Shown in pieces: positions 6,248 to 10,634 of a stretch of 10,634 nt of DNA (the first letter of the stretch is position 1; the number at the start of each line of letters is the position of its first letter). The DNA comes from an uncultured Clostridium sp. GTDB taxonomy: Bacteria; Bacillota; Clostridia; Lachnospirales; Lachnospiraceae. Under the pieces are notes generated by a model, which was given only the letters and a program-made list of their open reading frames with translations, searched no databases and had not been told where the DNA came from. Both the position numbers and the translations under genes were made by a program. The stretch lies in assembly GCA_900551225.1 (NCBI GenBank), contig URUZ01000173.1:1-10634 (forward strand), given 5' to 3'.

Positions 6248-7336
6248 CTATCCGATAATCTCCAGCTCCTTGGGATAATGGTTCAGAATCTTCACCCCAT
6301 CCTCAGTCACCATGCATAGATCTTCAATCCGCACGCCCATCTTCCCAGCCACGTACACGCCGGGCTCACAGGAGAACACGTTCCCAGGCATGACCTCATC
6401 GGTATTGATGGTGTTGGCATCTCCAGGCTCATGGACATCGATTCCAATGGAGTGGCCCAGCCTGTGAAGGAACTCCGGCCCGTGCCCTCCTTCCTCGATC
6501 ACACTTCTGGCCGCCCGGTCAATGTCGCAGAAGCGCGCGCCGGGACGGATGGCCCCTTCTCCCGCCAGGTTGGCTCTCAGCACCAGGTCATAGACCGCCC
6601 GGTCCTCATCACTGACATATTTGTAGAAAAATGTTCTGGTCATGTCTGAGCAATACTGATCCTTTTTGCAGCCCACGTCAAAGAGCACGCAGTCCCCTTC
6701 CTTTAACACAGTGCCGTCAGACTTGTGATGAGGATAGGATGCATTGGCTCCAAAGGCCACATGGGGCACAAAGGAATTGCCGTCAGCCCCCAGGGACTTA
6801 TATATGTCCTCAATCTGCTTGGCCACCTGGTCCTCGGTGACGCCGGGACGGATCAGTTTCTTGAATTCCGCCATGGCCAGGTCATTGATCTGGGAGGCAG
6901 CGATCATCTTCAGCTGCTCCTCCCCGTCCTTACGGCCGCGGACCTTATCCACGCAGGCGGAGGTGTTCACATAGGCAGAACCTGCTCCCAAAGCCTGAAG
7001 GGCCAGCAGATGCTCGGCCGTCATTTTCCGGTCCACACCCAGGGGCTGGGTATGGTCTGTGCAGGACGCCATCATTTCCATAATATTGTCCGTGTCTGAG
7101 AACCAGCAGATATCAATACCCAGATCTTCCCTGATAGGGAACAGCCTGTTTACAAAAAGCCTGTGATTCCCCTTGCCGCTGATGTACAGGGCCAGCAGAC
7201 GGGAACCGGGGACGATCATCTTCCCGGTCAGGTAAAAGATGGAGCTGGGATCTGTGACCAGCATCTGGGCCACGCCCTTTTCTTCCAGCTGTTTTATCAC
7301 CCGTTCAGTACGCGCATTATTCATAGACAGATTCAC
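6248..7336 (-). CDS. M24-family metallopeptidase (Xaa-Pro dipeptidase/aminopeptidase type)
   Basis: A 362-residue cytoplasmic peptidase with an N-terminal creatinase-like domain (about 1-135) and a C-terminal pita-bread catalytic domain. All five dimetal ligands are visible: Asp220 (VLFDVGC), Asp231 (SDMTRTF), His295 (HRLGHSIG), Glu324 (FSCEPGVYV) and Glu338 (VRIEDL). His204 in YPHHK and His302 in VHEPG match the usual auxiliary histidines. Such enzymes remove N-terminal residues next to proline or split Xaa-Pro dipeptides. The start is a GTG at 7336: GAAGGA lies 5 nt upstream, while the in-frame ATG at 7324 would be too far from it. It lies 11 bp after the M20 gene, as the last gene of the AbgT operon, so it probably finishes degradation of imported peptide-like material. 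Exact specificity cannot be assigned. Confidence 0.93.
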   Translation of the reverse strand: MNLSMNNARTERVIKQLEEKGVAQMLVTDPSSIFYLTGKMIVPGSRLLALYISGKGNHRLFVNRLFPIREDLGIDICWFSDTDNIMEMMASCTDHTQPLGVDRKMTAEHLLALQALGAGSAYVNTSACVDKVRGRKDGEEQLKMIAASQINDLAMAEFKKLIRPGVTEDQVAKQIEDIYKSLGADGNSFVPHVAFGANASYPHHKSDGTVLKEGDCVLFDVGCKKDQYCSDMTRTFFYKYVSDEDRAVYDLVLRANLAGEGAIRPGARFCDIDRAARSVIEEGGHGPEFLHRLGHSIGIDVHEPGDANTINTDEVMPGNVFSCEPGVYVAGKMGVRIEDLCMVTEDGVKILNHYPKELEIIG

Positions 7337-7347
7337 CTTGTCCTTCT

Positions 7348-8814
7348 CTATGACAGCTTCACCTTCTGGCTCTCGGCCAGAGAGACGATCAGAAGGGCCA
7401 GCTGCTGTTTGTAAAGTTCCACGCTCACCGCCTCATTGGCAGAGTGGGAGCCGCCATGACCCGCAGGAATCAGCTCCTGGGGCAGCTCAGGCTCAGGCAC
7501 GATCCGAAAGCCGTAGACAAATCCCCCCGGCAGCAGCCTTGCATAGGTGCCCCCAGCCATGGTAAAGGGTTCCTCCGAACGCCCTAAAAATTCGTTAAAT
7601 GTTCCCATCAGGTTCTCAATCAGGGGATGCTCCTTGGGCAGGTATCCAGGCGCTTTGCCGGAAGCTTCCGTGACCGCCATTGCATATTTTTCCGCTGTGG
7701 CTTTGATCTTCGCCGTCAGCCCGCTGTCCTCCTTCAGGCTGATGGGATAACGGATATTCCAGGTCATACTGCACACCTGATCCTTAAGGCTGACCAGTGA
7801 GGCCACTGCCGTCAGCTTACCGCTGATCTCATCCTCCACCGCAATCTCCAGCCCTTCCCCGTAGATTCCCCGGGACAGCAGCTCATACCGGCCGAACATT
7901 TCCATAGTCTCTCTGTCTAGCACGCCCGCAGCCAGCTCATGCACTGCCCGGCAGGCTTCATCGGCTCCGCAGACCGCTGCAAAAAGCCTGTGTATGGCGT
8001 TCTCACTGCCCTCGGGATGGGCCGCGTGCTTGGACAGTCCCTTTGTCTCAATCGACAGCCTGCCCTCAGCCCAGGATATGCTGATCCAGTCCGGCAGCCC
8101 CTGTGGCAGCTCCGGGGCTGCATCCATCTTCAGCCCCATCCGCGCCCGGCCAGCCACTGAGTTGGCGCTCTCCCCTCCGCTCAGCTCCAGAATATCCGCG
8201 GACAGCTTCCCGCAGCCTGCGATGGTGATGCTTAAGATCCCCTTCTCCCCGAAACACACCGGATACCGGCTGTCCAGCACCACATTCATGGCCGGCAGCT
8301 CCACCTGGTGATCCTTCAGCCAGTGGATATCCGACATCTCCTTTTCTTCCTCCAGCCCTGCATACAGGCTGATCCTGTGCTTCATCTCCACGCCCAGCTC
8401 CCGCAGGCACTGGAGACTGTATATGGCGGCCACTGCCGGTCCCTTGTTATCCTTGATGCCGCGGCCGATCAGATATCCGTCCTTTATGGTCAGGTCATAG
8501 GACGGGTATAACCAGTCATGCCCTGCGGGCACCACATCCAGATGATTCCAGATTCCGATGTCCGGCCGGCCCTCCCCCTCAGGGGTATCCGCGCGGACCA
8601 CCCTGTCGCCGTAACTGCAGCAGCGATAGCCGTGCTCCCCGGCAATCCGGATGTACTCTTCCATCACATCCCTGCAGCTCTGCCCATAGGGCTTCACACT
8701 GCTGTCCAGCTCAGCCACGCTGGGGATGGACAGCAGCCGTTTCACATCAGCAAATATCTCCGCCTCATGGGCGTCGATCCACCCACTTACTTTCCGGCAA
8801 AATTCCTTATCCAT
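7348..8814 (-). CDS. M20-family metallopeptidase (PepV/Sapep-like dipeptidase)
   Basis: A 488-residue member of the M20 zinc peptidases, the length of PepV/Sapep dipeptidases with an extended lid domain. Metal and catalytic positions are present: NHLDVVPAG (His91, catalytic Asp93), GRGIKDNKGP (Asp122), LEEEKEMSD (catalytic and metal-binding Glu around 155-157), LDSRYPV before GEKG (Asp181) and GGSHSANEA near the C-terminus (His457). The glycine that usually follows the Glu pair is replaced by a charged residue. The start at 8814 is supported by GGGGAGG just upstream; the earlier ATG at 8829 has no ribosome site. It lies 21 bp after the AbgT transporter gene. M20 hydrolases are the classic partners of AbgT (AbgA/AbgB in E. 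coli), but this protein is closer to dipeptidases than to those aminoacylase-like subunits. Expected role: cytoplasmic hydrolysis of the imported dipeptide-like substrate. Confidence 0.92.
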   Translation of the reverse strand: MDKEFCRKVSGWIDAHEAEIFADVKRLLSIPSVAELDSSVKPYGQSCRDVMEEYIRIAGEHGYRCCSYGDRVVRADTPEGEGRPDIGIWNHLDVVPAGHDWLYPSYDLTIKDGYLIGRGIKDNKGPAVAAIYSLQCLRELGVEMKHRISLYAGLEEEKEMSDIHWLKDHQVELPAMNVVLDSRYPVCFGEKGILSITIAGCGKLSADILELSGGESANSVAGRARMGLKMDAAPELPQGLPDWISISWAEGRLSIETKGLSKHAAHPEGSENAIHRLFAAVCGADEACRAVHELAAGVLDRETMEMFGRYELLSRGIYGEGLEIAVEDEISGKLTAVASLVSLKDQVCSMTWNIRYPISLKEDSGLTAKIKATAEKYAMAVTEASGKAPGYLPKEHPLIENLMGTFNEFLGRSEEPFTMAGGTYARLLPGGFVYGFRIVPEPELPQELIPAGHGGSHSANEAVSVELYKQQLALLIVSLAESQKVKLS

Positions 8815-8835
8815 AGCGCCTCCCCGCATTATAAT

Positions 8836-10395
8836 TTACATGTAAATGTATGCGCCAGGTCCCAGCGGCAGCTTCAGCAGCATCCAGATCACCAGCATAA
8901 TGGACCAGCTGATCATAAAGATAATGCTGTAGGGCAGCATACAGGAGACCAGGGTTCCGAATCCGCTGTCCTTGTCATATCGCTTCATGGCCTGAAGGAT
9001 AATGGGCAGGGAGGACAGTACCGGCGCAATGATGTTGGTGCAGCTGTCGCCGATCCTGTAGGCAACCTGGGTCAGCTCAGGGGAGATCCCCAGGGTCATG
9101 AACATAGGCACAAATACAGGGGCAAAAATAGCGTATTTAGCGGACGCGGACGTCATAAACAGGTTCATGAATCCGGACACCATGATGAATACCACCATCA
9201 GCGGGATGGGTCCCACATTCAGCTCCTGAAGGATATTAGCCCCGTTGATGGAGAGAATTCTGCCCAGATTGGTGTGGTTAAAGTAGTTGATGAACTGTGA
9301 TGCAGCAAATGCCACGCAGATAAATCCCGACAGGGTGCGCATGGAGTTGCTGAATCCTTCGAACAGATCTCTGCTGTTCTTGAACTTGCCTGCGATTTTA
9401 CCATATACAAGGCCGGGTACAAAGAACAGGATGGTAAACAGCGGAACAATGGCATCCAGCAGCAGGGAGCCGTCGATCAGGCTTCCTGTCTCAGGGTTTC
9501 TCAGCCAGGAATTCTGTGGAATACAGGATACCGCAACAAACAGGATGATGCCCAGGAACACAAAGTTGGCAATCTTCAGGGCCTTTTCGTCATTGGCGCT
9601 CATCTCAGCGCTCTCCTCAACCAGAGTGCCGTCTCCATTCTCCTTATACTCGCCCAGCCTGGGGATAATGATCTTCTCTGTCACAAATGTGCCCATGATT
9701 ACAATCAGGAACACGGACGCGGCCATAAAGAAATAGTTACAGGATGCCACCACATTATAATTGGGGTCCATAATTTTAGCAGCCATGTCGGAGAAACCGC
9801 TGAGCACCGCATCCCCGGAGCTGATCATCAGGTTGGCGGCAAAGCCTCCCGACACGCCCGCGAAACCGGCCGCAATACCAGCCAGCGGGTGCTTCTTACA
9901 AGCCTTGAATATCATAGCTGCCAGAGGCACAAACAGCACATACCCTGCGTTCTCAGCCAGGTTGCTCATAGCTCCGATAAATACAACCATGGGTGTAACC
10001 AGCTTATAAGGCGTAATCTGCACCGCCTTGCGGATCAGTCCGTTAAGCCAGCCGGAATACTCCGCGATACCGATACCAAACATGATGGTAAGCATCATAC
10101 CAAGGGATTTATATCCCATAAAATTATTGATCACGTTGCTGAGCATGTAACGCACGCCGCTTACGCTGAACAGGTTAACCACATTGATGGTGGTCTCCTC
10201 GATCTGATTTGAGCTGGTGTTATACACTTCGCCTGTGGCACTCCAGCCAAGCATGGTACCGATTCCGGAGATTATAATGATTACTACGGCCAAAAATAGG
10301 AAAATCATCATTGGCGGCGGCAATCTGTTGCCCACAATCTCAATTCCGTCCAGGCACCTTAACACAAATGTCTTTTTTTTACTTTTGTTTCCCAT
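8836..10395 (-). CDS. AbgT-family transporter (p-aminobenzoyl-glutamate/peptide-type substrate)
   Basis: A 519-residue membrane protein of the AbgT family, matching the E. coli AbgT length. Hallmarks are VGNRLPPP near the N-terminus (21-28), GIGIAEYSG (107-115), KHPLAGIAAGFAGVSGGFAANL (168-189), DKIIIPRLG-like TEKIIIPRLGEY, SASAKYAIFAPVFVPMFM and YRIGDSCTNIIAPV in the second half, and the ending KLPLGPGAYIYM. Many hydrophobic segments alternate with a charged loop at about 250-272. AbgT imports p-aminobenzoyl-glutamate; other family members are reported to export antimetabolites such as sulfonamides. Its position as first gene before two cytoplasmic peptidases argues for uptake here. AGGAGG lies 6 nt before the ATG at 10395. 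The usual Ser-Asp-Ala in the membrane segment around 145-152 reads Glu-Asn-Ala. Confidence 0.93.
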   Translation of the reverse strand: MGNKSKKKTFVLRCLDGIEIVGNRLPPPMMIFLFLAVVIIIISGIGTMLGWSATGEVYNTSSNQIEETTINVVNLFSVSGVRYMLSNVINNFMGYKSLGMMLTIMFGIGIAEYSGWLNGLIRKAVQITPYKLVTPMVVFIGAMSNLAENAGYVLFVPLAAMIFKACKKHPLAGIAAGFAGVSGGFAANLMISSGDAVLSGFSDMAAKIMDPNYNVVASCNYFFMAASVFLIVIMGTFVTEKIIIPRLGEYKENGDGTLVEESAEMSANDEKALKIANFVFLGIILFVAVSCIPQNSWLRNPETGSLIDGSLLLDAIVPLFTILFFVPGLVYGKIAGKFKNSRDLFEGFSNSMRTLSGFICVAFAASQFINYFNHTNLGRILSINGANILQELNVGPIPLMVVFIMVSGFMNLFMTSASAKYAIFAPVFVPMFMTLGISPELTQVAYRIGDSCTNIIAPVLSSLPIILQAMKRYDKDSGFGTLVSCMLPYSIIFMISWSIMLVIWMLLKLPLGPGAYIYM

Positions 10396-10484
10396 ACAGA
10401 CCTCCTATGTGTTATTTCTTCCCCCAGCTCAGATCCGAGCCGAAAAAAGTTAAAAATAAGATGCCAGCACCATTGACCATATCT

Positions 10485-10503
10485 ATGTTTAGGGGCTAAA
10501 CAT
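10485..10503. promoter_or_regulatory. 19-bp palindrome, candidate operator of the AbgT operon
   Basis: ATGTTTAGGGGCTAAACAT has perfect 8-bp arms around GGG. It lies at about +4 to +22 relative to the start predicted from the adjacent promoter, where a bound repressor would block initiation. As RNA it could also form a small 8-bp hairpin, but no T-run follows, so termination is unlikely. The cognate protein is not identifiable from the window. The repeat also fits T-N11-A symmetry but differs in sequence from the ATAG-N7-CTAT box of the TRAP operon. Confidence 0.5.
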
Positions 10504-10512
10504 CATATGTAG

Positions 10513-10541
10513 ATTTTAGAATGGCAAGCTGAAAATGTCAA
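10513..10541 (-). promoter_or_regulatory. Near-consensus sigma-A promoter of the AbgT operon
   Basis: On the minus strand TTGACA (10541-10536) is separated by exactly 17 bp from TAAAAT (10518-10513), an 11 of 12 match to consensus. The predicted start near 10506 gives a leader of about 110 nt before the AbgT ATG. This is the strongest promoter in the window and would need repression to be controlled, consistent with the palindrome directly downstream. Apart from these sites and the A-tracts, I see no gene in 10396-10634. Confidence 0.72.
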
Positions 10542-10546
10542 GTATA

Positions 10547-10607
10547 TTTTTACAATTTCTTAACATATTTTTCTATATTTTTATATATTTTTTATAAACT
10601 ATTTTTT
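10547..10607. promoter_or_regulatory. Phased A-tracts (probable curved DNA/UP element) upstream of the AbgT promoter
   Basis: Runs of five or six T on the plus strand (A on the promoter strand) are centred at about 10549, 10570, 10580, 10590 and 10604, with a shorter T-run near 10557. Most spacings are one or two helical turns (about 10.5 bp). Such phasing produces intrinsic curvature, and the tract nearest the -35 could act as an UP element for RNA polymerase alpha subunits. The whole stretch 10541-10634 is extremely AT-rich. Confidence 0.45.
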
Positions 10608-10634
10608 ATATTGGTTGTATTATATATTTATTTT

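Noticed and set aside
8518..9300. A 260-codon open frame on the plus strand opposite the M20 and AbgT genes.
   Set aside because: It is the antisense shadow of two clearly recognised genes; its translation is His/Gln/Gly/Asp-rich with no domain, and it has no convincing ribosome site.
10425..10450. A GCTC...GAGC hairpin followed by an A/T-rich stretch in the AbgT leader, as terminator or attenuator.
   Set aside because: The stem is only four pairs, and on the transcribed strand the T-run precedes rather than follows it.
10529..10543. A CodY site inside the AbgT promoter spacer.
   Set aside because: Only one half-site matches; about 7 of 15 positions differ from consensus, so it is not listed as a feature.
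1..10634. CRISPR arrays, insertion sequences, tRNA/rRNA genes, phage or defence genes.
   Set aside because: No repeat-spacer pattern, transposase, structured RNA gene or defence domain is visible on either strand; the window is metabolic and transport genes plus one pseudogene.

Overview
The window looks like a chromosomal metabolic/transport region of a moderately GC-rich Gram-positive anaerobe. Lachnospiraceae (Enterocloster/Hungatella-like clostridia) is the best guess. The reasons are strong AGGAGG-type ribosome sites, a lipoprotein-anchored TRAP binding protein, a DUF3788 + CPCC small-protein pair, sigma-A type promoters and AT-rich intergenic regions. The taxonomic call is inference; no rRNA or marker gene is present.

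Layout. (1) 77-1003 (+): a LysR-family regulator with its own TTGACA promoter. (2) 4969->1009 (-): a three-gene operon encoding a fused TRAP permease, a TAXI-type lipoprotein binding subunit and an aspartoacylase/succinylglutamate-desuccinylase-like zinc hydrolase. It ends convergently 5 bp from the LysR gene. Its promoter region carries a textbook LysR-type box (ATAG-N7-CTAT) centred near -65 of a predicted sigma-A promoter. (3) 4970-5553: a 584-bp intergenic stretch holding that promoter, a decayed C-terminal remnant of a UbiX-type flavin prenyltransferase (about 5252-5472) and a promoter with a perfect inverted repeat. (4) 5554-6236 (+): a DUF3788 gene and a CPCC-type cysteine-rich small protein. 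(5) 10395->6248 (-): a second three-gene operon encoding an AbgT-family transporter, an M20 dipeptidase and an M24 Xaa-Pro-type peptidase. (6) 10396-10634: its leader, with a near-consensus promoter (TTGACA-N17-TAAAAT), a 19-bp palindrome just downstream of the predicted start point, and phased A-tracts upstream.

Functionally the window holds two parallel 'import, then hydrolyse' modules. The TRAP operon should take up an organic-acid or acylated-amino-acid type substrate and deacylate it inside the cell. The AbgT operon should take up an aminoacyl/peptide-like compound (p-aminobenzoyl-glutamate is the founding AbgT substrate) and hydrolyse it with M20 and M24 peptidases. The exact substrates cannot be read from sequence. 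The most interesting points are the complete LysR-box architecture on the TRAP operon, the loss of the usual substrate-binding Asn-Arg motif in the aspartoacylase-like enzyme, the UbiX relic, and the palindrome plus curved DNA at the AbgT promoter.
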